The notes under the pieces are model-generated. The model searched no databases, was not told the DNA's origin, and saw only the letters and a program-made list of their open reading frames with translations. A stretch of DNA of 15,830 nt, taken from NCBI GenBank assembly GCA_919901335.1, contig CAKKOZ010000088.1, forward strand, positions 1 to 15,830, given 5' to 3'. Both the position numbers and the translations under genes were made by a program. This stretch comes from Nitrospiria bacterium. Its GTDB lineage: Bacteria > Nitrospirota > Nitrospiria > JACQBZ01. Below are positions 1 through 6,831 of the stretch, one piece after another (within the stretch, counting starts at the first letter, position 1; each line of letters starts with the position of its first letter).

Positions 1-150
1 GAGTTGGTGGAGTTGCAGGTCCAGCTTGCGCGGTGGCAACAAAACTGGGCAGGGATCTGGGTGGACCCGGAACAACGCCGCCAGGTCGCTGAACAGTCCA
101 GCGTCTGGTCGAAACGTGTACTGGAGATGTCCGGCCTCCTGAGCGGCTAG
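1..150 (+). CDS. C-terminal end of an unidentified protein (5' end outside window)
   Basis: The first frame is open from base 1 to a TAG at 148-150 and gives 49 residues. The tail is helical-looking and rich in Gln, Trp and charged residues (it includes RWQQNWAGIW and ends in MSGLLSG), with no cysteines, membrane segment or motif I can name. There is no visible start in the window, so the gene begins upstream. A short inverted repeat (GTGCAT / ATGCAC, 150-155 and 164-169) follows directly but has no T-run. I do not recognise the family. That it is a real gene end rests only on the open frame, its plausible composition and its orientation, so confidence is modest. Confidence 0.5.
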   Translation, partial: ELVELQVQLARWQQNWAGIWVDPEQRRQVAEQSSVWSKRVLEMSGLLSG

Positions 151-246
151 TGCATACCCCACAATGCACCGGAACCGACTTACCTTCAGTTGTGGAGGGT
201 CTTAAAAGGAGGGAAGGGTGGGAATGACGTCGGGTAACCGTTCGGC

Positions 247-283
247 AACAAAACGGGTTTCCCGCTCTTTGCGGAAAACCCGT
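247..283 (-). terminator. Rho-independent-type terminator of the zinc-ribbon gene
   Basis: Bases 253-265 and 271-283 form a 13-bp stem with one mismatch and a 5-base loop (arms read ACGGGTTTcCCGC and GCGGaAAACCCGT). Read on the minus strand the stem is followed by TTTGTTG; on the plus strand no T-run follows. It lies 12 bp beyond the stop codon of the minus-strand gene at 296-487, which is the right place to end that transcript. Confidence 0.7.
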
Positions 284-295
284 ATGCCAATACAG

Positions 296-487
296 TCAGT
301 CTTCGTAGCGCTCATCGGTGGATACCGTTTCAAGCATCAGCTCCACCTCGGCGCCCTTGGCCCGATTGGATAAGATGGTTTGATCCATGATCGCACCGCA
401 GTTGACGCATTTCCATGCGTGAAAGGTCAGAAAGTAATCGGCGAACCGTTCGATGAACATCAACCCGTTGCATTTTGGACATTTCAT
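296..487 (-). CDS. Small zinc-ribbon protein (two CxxC pairs), function unknown
   Basis: This encodes 63 residues starting MKCPKCNGLMF. Two CxxC pairs (CPKC near residues 3-6 and CVNC near 27-30) are separated by about 20 residues containing the aromatic stretch YFLTFHAWK, the usual layout of a small zinc ribbon that binds one metal ion. An acidic tail follows (ends STDERYED). The start at 487 is preferred over an upstream ATG at 526 because a strong Shine-Dalgarno sequence lies 9 nt before it and the residues upstream look unlike the family. Proteins of the type MKCPKC-x(20)-CxxCG are common uncharacterised genes in Nitrospirota and deltaproteobacteria; this is family knowledge from memory. 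The gene diverges from radC and is not part of the lipid A cluster. Regulatory, nucleic-acid-binding or redox roles are possible, and none is shown by the sequence. Confidence 0.8.
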   Translation of the reverse strand: MKCPKCNGLMFIERFADYFLTFHAWKCVNCGAIMDQTILSNRAKGAEVELMLETVSTDERYED

Positions 488-496
488 GGGAGTCAC

Positions 497-503
497 CCTC
501 CTT
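497..503 (-). promoter_or_regulatory. Ribosome binding site that fixes the zinc-ribbon start
   Basis: The minus strand reads AAGGAGG here, then a 9-nt spacer (488-496), then ATG at 487-485. This near-perfect site selects the 63-residue product over the longer 76-residue reading. Confidence 0.75.
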
Positions 504-571
504 GCGTTGTGAAGCTGCTCGCCCATTCCTATTGCAAGCGATATGCCATTTTGTGTGATGTTGTTAACTCA

Positions 572-599
572 TTGAAAATATAGCTGTATTTATTATATC
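572..599 (+). promoter_or_regulatory. Candidate promoter for radC
   Basis: TTGAAA (572-577), a 16-nt spacer and TATATC (594-599) resemble a sigma-70-type promoter facing radC. It overlaps the candidate minus-strand promoter, so the two divergent genes could compete for polymerase. The match is imperfect and the region is AT-rich. Confidence 0.3.
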
Positions 600-621
600 C
601 ATCCATCTTTAGTGTTGTTCA
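592..621 (-). promoter_or_regulatory. Candidate promoter for the zinc-ribbon gene
   Basis: On the minus strand TATAAT (complement of 592-597) is a perfect -10 box. An 18-nt spacer separates it from TGAACA (complement of 616-621), a 4/6 match to the -35 consensus. Transcription would start near 585, leaving a leader of roughly 100 nt. The spacer is AT-rich, so chance matches are likely. Confidence 0.35.
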
Positions 622-692
622 TCAACAAGCTCTTATGCCAAAAATTGCAAGCATTGTAAGTAACGGACTACATATTTTAGAGGAGGAATTCG

Positions 693-1403
693 ATGGAAAC
701 ATTAAAGACCGATACGGCAAAGGGCATCAAAAACTGGCCGGAGATTGAGCGCCCGCGGGAGCGATTGATTCGGCACGGACCGGAAATCCTGTCCGATGCC
801 CACCTTCTGGCGATTTTGCTCCGAACCGGCCGGAAGAAGACCAGCGCGGTTGAGATAGCCAACCATCTTCTCAGGCAGTTCGGCGGATTGGCCGGATTAA
901 AGCAGGTGAGCATTCCTGAGCTATGTTCGGTGAACGGCATCGGTCCGGCCAAGGCGGCCCAGATCCTGGCCTCGCTCGAATTAGGCCGCCGGTCTTTGGC
1001 GCAGCCGCTCAACCGGGAGCTGCGGGCCCTCTCCAGCCGGGATATTTATCATCATTATCACCCGCTGCTCCGGGATATGAAACGGGAGCTTTTTAAGCTG
1101 TTGCTGTTTGACGGAAAGAACCGGCTGATCAAGGATACGACCATCTCCACCGGGAGCCTTTCGTTGAATATCGTTCATCCGCGCGAGGTGTTTAAGCCGG
1201 CCGTGCGGGAGTCTGCGTCTTCCGTCATCCTTCTTCACAATCATCCCAGCGGCGATCCGACGCCCAGCCCTGAAGATCGGGAGTTGACGAGGCGGCTTGT
1301 GAAGGCCGGACGGATTATGGGCATCAAGGTTTTAGACCACATCGTGATCGGAGACGGAAGATATTTCAGTTTTGCCGATCAGGGTTTGGAGATCCATGAC
1401 TAA
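693..1403 (+). CDS. radC: RadC family JAB/MPN (JAMM) domain protein (UPF0758)
   Basis: The protein has 236 residues, close to the usual RadC length of about 220-230. The N-terminal half carries the RadC helical region (PRERLIRHG around 21-29, LSDAHLLAILLRTG around 33-46) and a helix-hairpin-helix segment (SVNGIGPAKAAQILA, 79-93). The C-terminal half is a JAMM metalloprotease-like fold with the full metal-binding signature: H182, H184 and D195 in HNHPSGDPTPSPED. The ATG at 693 follows AGGAGG (681-686) with a 6-nt spacer. The early link of RadC to DNA repair was not upheld, and the biochemical role of the family remains unsettled, so only the fold and metal site can be stated firmly. The stop codon overlaps the next gene's start (ATGACTAA), so the two are probably cotranscribed. 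Confidence 0.95.
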   Translation: METLKTDTAKGIKNWPEIERPRERLIRHGPEILSDAHLLAILLRTGRKKTSAVEIANHLLRQFGGLAGLKQVSIPELCSVNGIGPAKAAQILASLELGRRSLAQPLNRELRALSSRDIYHHYHPLLRDMKRELFKLLLFDGKNRLIKDTTISTGSLSLNIVHPREVFKPAVRESASSVILLHNHPSGDPTPSPEDRELTRRLVKAGRIMGIKVLDHIVIGDGRYFSFADQGLEIHD

Positions 1404-2196
1404 CAGGCTTCTGAAAAGTGGTTTCATGATCTTTGTCGGCGTTGTTTACGGTTGTTCCCATCCGTCCGTTCCGGAGGGAATGGTGGTGATCCCTGCCGGC
1501 TCGTTTATCATGGGGAGCGATAAAGTTGACACCGAGGGGATCGGTGCGCAACTGGGGATGATCCGGCCGCTGTATCAGGATGAACATCCCCAGCGAAAGA
1601 TCCCTCTCCCGACCTTCAGCCTGGATCGCTTTGAAGTGACCCAGGCCCAGTACAAGCTCTTTTCGGACCAGACCGGAAGCCGGACACCGCCGGCATGGAA
1701 AAATGGGGCGGTCCCTCCGGGCCGGGAAAACCATCCCGTGACCTTTGTCAGCTGGTACGATGCGCTTCAATACTGCCGGTGGGCGGGAAAACGGTTGCCA
1801 ACTGAACTCGAATGGGAAAAGGCGGCACGTGGGCCAAACGGTTTGGAATATCCCTGGGGGAATGCCTACGAAGCCGGGCGGGCGAACACGGGCGATTCCG
1901 ACACCAATGACACGCTCCCGGTCGGCCGTTTTGAATCCGGCAAGAGTTTTTATGGCGTTTATGACCTGATCGGAAATGCCGGAGAATGGGTTGATCACTG
2001 GTATCAGCCTTATCCGGGCAATGCACGGCCCAGCCCGCTGTACGGTGAACGTTTGAAGGTGATCCGGGGCGGAAGCTGGGGAGGAGGGGGAGGGCATTAT
2101 GCCATGAGCCTCTTTTACCGCGCCGCCCACCGTTTATTTGCCGATCCCTTGGACCGCTTTCCGGATACGGGGTTCCGATGCGCCAAGTCAGCCTAA
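1396..2196 (+). CDS. Lipoprotein with formylglycine-generating-enzyme (SUMF1/FGE) fold
   Basis: The product has 266 residues from the ATG at 1396, which overlaps the radC stop by 8 nt. This start is preferred over 1372 because it puts a signal sequence at the N-terminus: basic MTNRLLK, a hydrophobic stretch, then VVYGC with Cys20 as the likely lipidated residue (a weak lipobox because of Tyr at -2). The rest is a typical FGE-sulfatase domain: MVVIPAGSFIMGS, FEVTQAQY, HPVTFVSWYDA, RLPTELEWEKAARG, YPWGN, GNAGEW and VIRGGSW, ending DTGFRCAK. After RGGSW, where true formylglycine-generating enzymes carry the copper-binding cysteine pair, this protein has a glycine run and no cysteine. It is therefore unlikely to make formylglycine and is better read as a non-catalytic or differently acting relative anchored in the envelope. 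No sulfatase gene is nearby. Confidence 0.85.
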   Translation: MTNRLLKSGFMIFVGVVYGCSHPSVPEGMVVIPAGSFIMGSDKVDTEGIGAQLGMIRPLYQDEHPQRKIPLPTFSLDRFEVTQAQYKLFSDQTGSRTPPAWKNGAVPPGRENHPVTFVSWYDALQYCRWAGKRLPTELEWEKAARGPNGLEYPWGNAYEAGRANTGDSDTNDTLPVGRFESGKSFYGVYDLIGNAGEWVDHWYQPYPGNARPSPLYGERLKVIRGGSWGGGGGHYAMSLFYRAAHRLFADPLDRFPDTGFRCAKSA

Positions 2197-2226
2197 GGAC
2201 CGGCTGCTGGAGTCAAAGTTTTTTGA

Positions 2227-2255
2227 TTTACAATCAGTTAGCAAGATGTTAGAGT
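2227..2255 (+). promoter_or_regulatory. Candidate promoter upstream of the bamA-lipid A cluster
   Basis: TTTACA (2227-2232), a 17-nt spacer and TAGAGT (2250-2255) give matches of 5/6 and 4/6 to sigma-70 boxes, about 50 nt before bamA. A second, weaker pair exists further down (TTGATA at 2266-2271, 17 nt, TAGACA at 2289-2294). This is the only spacer over 100 bp before the cluster, so a promoter somewhere in 2197-2314 is expected; which pair is used cannot be settled by eye. Confidence 0.35.
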
Positions 2256-2314
2256 AAACGAACTTTTGATAAATTCCATCTTAATCCGTAGACAAGGAAA
2301 GGTTTATCGGACGA

Positions 2315-4702
2315 ATGCTCAGGCGTTGGGCGCCGCTGGCCGTCTTGATTTTCATTGCGGGTTTCAGTTTATATTTTGATCAAGAATCCTTCGCCGAGAT
2401 GGACGGTCTCAAGGGCGGGGATGCCGTTGTGGCGATTGAGGTTCAGGGCAACCATCGGATCGAGACGGCCACCATCCGGTCCCGTTTGAAAACAAAGGAG
2501 GGCAGTCTTTTATCGGCGGATCGGGTCCGTGAAGATATTCAGTCCCTGTATCAGTTGGGGTTTTTTTTGGACGTGCGCGTGGATTGGGAGCCGGTTGACG
2601 GGGGCGTAAAGGTGATCTATATCGTGGCCGAGCGGCCCTATGTGAACGAAATAAACTTTGTCGGGAACGTCGAAATCATGACGGATCAGTTGAAGGAAAA
2701 AGTCATGATCAAGCCGAAGAGTTTTCTGGATGACGTGCAGGTCAAGGAAAACGCGGAACGGCTTCGGCAGTACTACGATGAAGAGGGCTATCACAACACG
2801 ATCGTAATCCCGGTCCTCAAAATGCAGGGGGATGGGGATAAGGTTGCCCTGACGTATTACATCAAGGAGGGCGCCAAGGCGACGGTTAAGCAAGTCCAGT
2901 TTGAGGGCAATAAGGCGTATCAACCAAAAACGCTCAAGAAAAAAATTGATACTCGGGAATATTCTCTGTGGACTTCCTGGTTGACCAACGCCGGCTACTA
3001 TAAGAAGGAAATGTTGAACGAGGACGTGGATAAACTCAAGGATTATTACCTGAACAACGGATACCTCCAGGTTCAGGTCGGAACGCCGCAGATTCGTTTC
3101 AAAGAGGACCGGTCCCAAGCCCTCGTTTCCTATCCGATCCTACACGGAGAGATTGATTACCCATACGAATTCCATGCCGTCCGGGTGTCCATTGCGTTCC
3201 CGTTGATTGAGGGGAGCCAGTTTCAGGTCCGGACGATTACGGTCAACGGTCACCACGTTTTTACGACCGACCGCTTGCGGGAGGCTCTGAAATTAAAGGA
3301 GGGAGACCTCTTTCGAAGAAACGTTTTGCGCGAGGGGGTGGCGGTCATCCATGATCTGTACGGCGAAAAAGGGTATCTGTACGCCTCCATCATTCCGCAG
3401 TACACGACGGATTTGGCGACAAAGACGGTGGATCTGGCGTTGGACATCGCCGAGGACAATCCGATGCAGATCCGTCAGGTCATGATCACGGGAAACGATA
3501 AAACCCGTGACAAGGTGGTCCGTCGGGAAATCCGTCTCAACGAGCAGGAACTTGTGAATACAAAATTATTGCGCCGCAGTTTCCAGCGCATCAACAACCT
3601 GAATTTTTTTGATTCCGTCGAAATCGTCCCGGAGCGGGTCGGCGCGGACAAGGTGGATCTGCAGGTCCGGGTCAAAGAAAAATCGACCGGCGCTTTCAGC
3701 ATCGGCGGAGGGTACAGTTCCATCGACCATGTGGTGGGGATGGCCGAGATCACGCAGGGTAATCTTTTCGGCCGGGGCGAGCTTCTGCGGGGCCGGGCCG
3801 AATTCGGTGAACGCCGGAACACCTACAGCCTGACTTTTAGCGAGCCCTATCTTCTGGACCACCCGGTTTCGGGAACGGTGGATCTGTTCAACCAGACCCG
3901 GGACTTTAATTCCTACAAGGAACGACGTATCGGGGGAGACATGGTCCTGGGGAAATCGTTCTCGGAATACCTGCGCGGAAGCCTGAGCTATACGCTTGAA
4001 ACCCTGACCCTCTTTGATGTGGCTCAGGACGATCCTAATACGCCGGAGATCGAGTCGTCAGCGCCCAGTCTGGTGATCAAGCAGGAGGGCAAAAGCACCA
4101 CCAGCAGCCTCGGAGCCACGATTGCGCGAGACACAAGGGATTTTTACTTCGATCCGAAGGAGGGGACGCGAACCGCCTTGACGGTGGAGTATGCCGGTAC
4201 GTTCCTGGGCGGCGACAACAATTTTGTTAAAACGATTCTGGATGTGAGCCGTTTCTTTCCGATTCGTTGGGACACCGTCTTCTCTCTCCATGGCCGCTTG
4301 GGTTATGCCACCGGAATTTCCGGAACCGAACTTCCCGTTGGGGAGCGTTTTTATGTGGGCGGGATCAATACCGTGCGCGGCTTTAAATTCGGGACGGCCG
4401 GACCCATTGATCCGGCCACCGGCGAGATTACGGGGGGGAATAAAGAACTCATTTTCAATGCCGAGTATTTGGTGCCGCTGGTGCCGGAGGCAAAAATAAA
4501 GGGCGTCCTTTTCTTCGATGCAGGGAAGGCCTTCGATGATCGGGAGCGGATTCGGTGGAACGAACTTCGATACGGTACGGGGTTTGGGCTTCGCTGGATT
4601 TCGCCCATCGGACCCTTGCGGTTGGAGTGGGGATACAACCTCAGGCGCAAGGAGAATGAGCAGGCCAGCAATGTGGACTTTACCATCGGAACATTATTTT
4701 AA
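2315..4702 (+). CDS. bamA: Outer-membrane protein assembly factor BamA (Omp85)
   Basis: At 795 residues this is the usual BamA size. A signal peptide (MLRRWAPLAVLIFIAGFSLY and onward, to about residue 28) supports the ATG at 2315, although the nearest purine-rich ribosome site (AAGGAAAGG) lies 12 nt away. Five POTRA domains follow at roughly 37-109, 110-187, 189-300, 303-382 and 385-457, each with the EG-x(2)-Y/F or GN pattern (VQGNHRI, FVGNVEI, FEGNKAY, VNGHHVF, ITGNDKT). The 16-strand barrel occupies about 458-795, with the Omp85 loop-6 motif VRGF at 687-690, the late signature SPIGPLRLEWGY and a terminal aromatic residue (ends GTLF). BamA folds and inserts beta-barrel proteins such as LptD into the outer membrane. 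POTRA3 is longer than usual (see findings). Skp follows after 39 nt, a common pairing. Confidence 0.97.
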   Translation: MLRRWAPLAVLIFIAGFSLYFDQESFAEMDGLKGGDAVVAIEVQGNHRIETATIRSRLKTKEGSLLSADRVREDIQSLYQLGFFLDVRVDWEPVDGGVKVIYIVAERPYVNEINFVGNVEIMTDQLKEKVMIKPKSFLDDVQVKENAERLRQYYDEEGYHNTIVIPVLKMQGDGDKVALTYYIKEGAKATVKQVQFEGNKAYQPKTLKKKIDTREYSLWTSWLTNAGYYKKEMLNEDVDKLKDYYLNNGYLQVQVGTPQIRFKEDRSQALVSYPILHGEIDYPYEFHAVRVSIAFPLIEGSQFQVRTITVNGHHVFTTDRLREALKLKEGDLFRRNVLREGVAVIHDLYGEKGYLYASIIPQYTTDLATKTVDLALDIAEDNPMQIRQVMITGNDKTRDKVVRREIRLNEQELVNTKLLRRSFQRINNLNFFDSVEIVPERVGADKVDLQVRVKEKSTGAFSIGGGYSSIDHVVGMAEITQGNLFGRGELLRGRAEFGERRNTYSLTFSEPYLLDHPVSGTVDLFNQTRDFNSYKERRIGGDMVLGKSFSEYLRGSLSYTLETLTLFDVAQDDPNTPEIESSAPSLVIKQEGKSTTSSLGATIARDTRDFYFDPKEGTRTALTVEYAGTFLGGDNNFVKTILDVSRFFPIRWDTVFSLHGRLGYATGISGTELPVGERFYVGGINTVRGFKFGTAGPIDPATGEITGGNKELIFNAEYLVPLVPEAKIKGVLFFDAGKAFDDRERIRWNELRYGTGFGLRWISPIGPLRLEWGYNLRRKENEQASNVDFTIGTLF

Positions 4703-4741
4703 GTCAGAACGGGATGACCTCTAAAAGGGAGAAGCGAAATC

Positions 4742-5296
4742 ATGCGGGACATGAGAGTCAGGGTAAGACGGATCGGGCCGGCCATCGGGATGTTGCTGGT
4801 CTGGATGGTTTGGATCGTCCCGGTTGTTCAAGCGGCCGAACCGGTCAAAATCGGATATGTGGATGCTCAAAAGGTCCTGGACAATACCAAGGCCGGGAAA
4901 AAGTCCAAGGAGAGCGTGGAGGAATTTTTGAAAAGCCGCCAGAAGATTATTGACCTGGATGAATCCGAGATCAAGCAGTTGCAGGATGACCTGGCGCGTC
5001 AGGCGGCCGTGCTGAGCCCCGACGCGCGTCGCGAGAAGGAGGAATCCCTTCAGCGGAAGGGGATGGACTATCAGCGACGGGCCGGCGAGATGAACAAGGA
5101 AGTCCAAGTGAAGAAGAGGGAGGTTCTTGACAAATTCAACAAGGATCTTGAGAGCATCGTGAAAAAGGTGGCGGAGCGGGCCGGCTATTCCTTTGTGATC
5201 GACCGAAACGCGGAAGGCGGCGTACTGCTTTACGCCAAGGAGTCTTTCGACCTTACGGAGGAGGTGGTCAAGGAGTTTGAGAAAATCTCGCCCTAA
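4742..5296 (+). CDS. ompH: Periplasmic chaperone of the Skp/OmpH family
   Basis: The product has 184 residues. An Arg-rich N-terminus and hydrophobic core (GMLLVWMVWIVPVV) end at an AxA-like site (VVQAAEP, cleavage near 31-32), so it is exported. The mature protein opens with the Skp signature KIGYVDAQKVLDNT, then has a long charged coiled-coil region (about 50-140, many Lys, Glu and Gln heptads) and the closing strand pair (YSFVIDRNAEGGVLLYAKESFDLTEEV). Skp trimers hold unfolded outer-membrane proteins in the periplasm and hand them to BamA, encoded just upstream. AGGGAG at 4726-4731 is a suitable ribosome site 10 nt before the ATG at 4742; an in-frame ATG at 4751 is a possible alternative. 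The bamA-skp-lpxD order matches many diderm genomes. Confidence 0.93.
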   Translation: MRDMRVRVRRIGPAIGMLLVWMVWIVPVVQAAEPVKIGYVDAQKVLDNTKAGKKSKESVEEFLKSRQKIIDLDESEIKQLQDDLARQAAVLSPDARREKEESLQRKGMDYQRRAGEMNKEVQVKKREVLDKFNKDLESIVKKVAERAGYSFVIDRNAEGGVLLYAKESFDLTEEVVKEFEKISP

Positions 5297-5317
5297 CCCA
5301 TCAGGGCCATTGGAACG

Positions 5318-6382
5318 ATGATCATGAGACCGGTCTCACTCAGAAAACTGGCGGAAGCGATTGAGGGGCGCGTCATCGGCGATGCCGATGCCGTGATTCG
5401 CGGGGTGGCGGGGATCAAAGAGGCCCGGCCCGGCGAGATCACGTTTCTGGCGAATGCCAAGTATGCGCGCTTGCTGAGGGAGACGAAGGCTTCGGCTGTG
5501 ATCCTGTCCAAACCGGACCCCCATGTGTCCTGCGCGCAGCTGATCGTGGAGGACCCGTACTATGCCTTCTCCCGTGTTGTCTCGGTCTTGATCGAAGAAC
5601 CGTATCGAGCGATGGGGATCAGCCCGCTTGCCGGCATCGGAAAGAACGTTCGGCTGGGAAGCGATCTCTCGATTCATCCGTTCGTCACGATCGGGGATCG
5701 GGCGGTGATCGGGGACCGCGTCACGCTCTACCCCGGCGTTTACATCGGTGACGAAACGGAGATCGGCGACGATTCCATCCTCCATGCCAATGTCAGCATC
5801 CGGGAAAAGGCGGTCCTCGGCCGACGGGTGATCATCCACAGCGGCACGGTAATCGGGAGCGACGGTTTCGGATTCGCCACGCACAAAGGCCGGCATTATA
5901 AGATTCCGCAGATCGGAACCGTCGTGATCGGGGACGACGTTGAGATCGGCGCCAACGTCGCCGTGGACCGGGCGGCGATGGGCAGTACCGTGATCAAGCG
6001 GGGAACCAAGATCGATAATCTGGTCCAGATCGCGCACAATGTGATCGTGGGTGAGGATTGCCTGATCGTGTCGCAGGTGGGCATTTCGGGAAGCGCGGTG
6101 ATCGGGAACCGTGTCACCCTGGCCGGACAGACCGGGGTCGCCGGGCATCTGAGCATCGGAGACAATGTCGTGGCAGGAGGGAGAACCGGGGTGACAAAAG
6201 ACATCGCGTCCCATCAAGTTGTGTCGGGTTATCCGGCGTTGCCGCACCGGCAGTGGCTCGAGGCGCAGGCCGTGTTCGCCCATCTTCCGGAACTTCGGAA
6301 ACGGATCAAAGCGTTGGAGATAAAACTGGAACAGATCGGAAAACAACAGAGCGGCGGACCTAAAAAACGGAGTACGCGATGA
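5318..6382 (+). CDS. lpxD: UDP-3-O-(3-hydroxyacyl)glucosamine N-acyltransferase LpxD
   Basis: The protein has 354 residues (the Escherichia coli enzyme has 341). The N-terminal uridine-binding domain (about 1-100) includes the typical stretch PGEITFLANAKYARLL. The left-handed beta-helix made of hexapeptide repeats runs from about 105 to 310, with the LpxD-specific loop SDGFGFATHKGRHYKIPQIG. The catalytic histidine is H240 in QIAHNV, and H277 (GVAGHLSI) matches the second conserved histidine. A helical, Lys/Glu-rich tail (about 325-354) packs in the trimer. LpxD adds the N-linked 3-hydroxyacyl chain from acyl-ACP in the third step of lipid A synthesis, in the cytoplasm. ATG codons at 5318 and 5324 are both possible; the difference is two residues. 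Its stop overlaps the fabZ start (ATGA). Confidence 0.97.
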   Translation: MIMRPVSLRKLAEAIEGRVIGDADAVIRGVAGIKEARPGEITFLANAKYARLLRETKASAVILSKPDPHVSCAQLIVEDPYYAFSRVVSVLIEEPYRAMGISPLAGIGKNVRLGSDLSIHPFVTIGDRAVIGDRVTLYPGVYIGDETEIGDDSILHANVSIREKAVLGRRVIIHSGTVIGSDGFGFATHKGRHYKIPQIGTVVIGDDVEIGANVAVDRAAMGSTVIKRGTKIDNLVQIAHNVIVGEDCLIVSQVGISGSAVIGNRVTLAGQTGVAGHLSIGDNVVAGGRTGVTKDIASHQVVSGYPALPHRQWLEAQAVFAHLPELRKRIKALEIKLEQIGKQQSGGPKKRSTR

Positions 6383-6831
6383 TCAGCACACGTGAGATTC
6401 TGGATATCCTTCCCCACCGGTATCCTTTTCTGCTGGTGGATCGTATTGAAGAGATCGAAATCGGAAAACGGATCGTCGGTATTAAGAATGTCACCATCAG
6501 CGAACCCTATTTCCAGGGGCATTTTCCCGGCCGGCCGATCATGCCGGGGGTGCTGATTATCGAGGCGATGGCCCAGGTCGGCGGCGTGCTGGCCTTTAAG
6601 TCCAGCCAGGATCCGAAGAAGAAAAGGGTCTATTTTCTGGGCATCGAGAGGGCCAAATTCCGGAAACCGGTTCTGCCGGGCGATCAGCTTCGGTTCGAGC
6701 TGACGGTGGCGCAGAGCCGCCCGCCTTATTGGAAACTGAAAGGAACGGCCCATGTCGGGGAAACCCTCGTCTGCGAGGCGGACCTGACGGCCATGCTGGC
6801 GGACGATGACGAGGGGGCGCAAGACCGGTGA
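6379..6831 (+). CDS. fabZ: 3-hydroxyacyl-ACP dehydratase FabZ
   Basis: This is a 150-residue hot-dog-fold protein of normal FabZ length. The signature LPHRYPFLLVDRI (11-23) and the active-site segment GHFPGRPIMPGVLIIEAMAQ carry the catalytic H48 and E62. FabZ dehydrates 3-hydroxyacyl-ACP for fatty-acid elongation and therefore competes with LpxA and LpxD for the same hydroxyacyl-ACP pool. Cotranscription with lpxD and lpxA is a long-known way to balance phospholipid and lipid A output. The gene overlaps lpxD by 4 nt (ATGA) and lpxA by 4 nt (GTGA), which suggests coupled translation. No missing residues or unusual features are seen. Confidence 0.97.
   Translation: MISTREILDILPHRYPFLLVDRIEEIEIGKRIVGIKNVTISEPYFQGHFPGRPIMPGVLIIEAMAQVGGVLAFKSSQDPKKKRVYFLGIERAKFRKPVLPGDQLRFELTVAQSRPPYWKLKGTAHVGETLVCEADLTAMLADDDEGAQDR

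Noticed and set aside
1..150. Reading the first partial gene as a polyphosphate kinase 2 type protein because of ELVELQVQLARWQ
   Set aside because: The resemblance is to an N-terminal stretch of that family, but here it is near the C-terminus and no kinase motif follows.
150..169. Inverted repeat GTGCAT / ATGCAC right after the first stop codon as a terminator
   Set aside because: The stem is only 6 bp with an 8-nt loop and no T-run follows on the plus strand.
224..373. A 49-codon plus-strand reading frame (ATG at 224) preceded by a purine-rich AAAAGGAGGG stretch
   Set aside because: It runs through the terminator hairpin and antisense to the zinc-ribbon gene, its product is basic and low in recognisable features, and the ribosome-like site is 11 nt away. 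The zinc-ribbon gene explains the region better.
2190..2226. Short repeat CAGCC / GGCTG followed by a T-run after the FGE-like gene as a terminator
   Set aside because: The stem is 5 bp with an 8-nt loop, and the T-run starts more than 10 nt beyond it. The evidence is too weak to call.
2561..2568. Run of eight T in bamA as a second slippage site
   Set aside because: The reading frame continues unchanged through it with conserved POTRA1 residues (LGFFLDVRV), so there is no sign of a shift.
5336..6346. Long minus-strand open frame of 336 codons opposite lpxD
   Set aside because: It lies wholly under lpxD, whose motifs and catalytic residues are certain. The His/Asp-rich product is the usual shadow of hexapeptide-repeat coding sequence.
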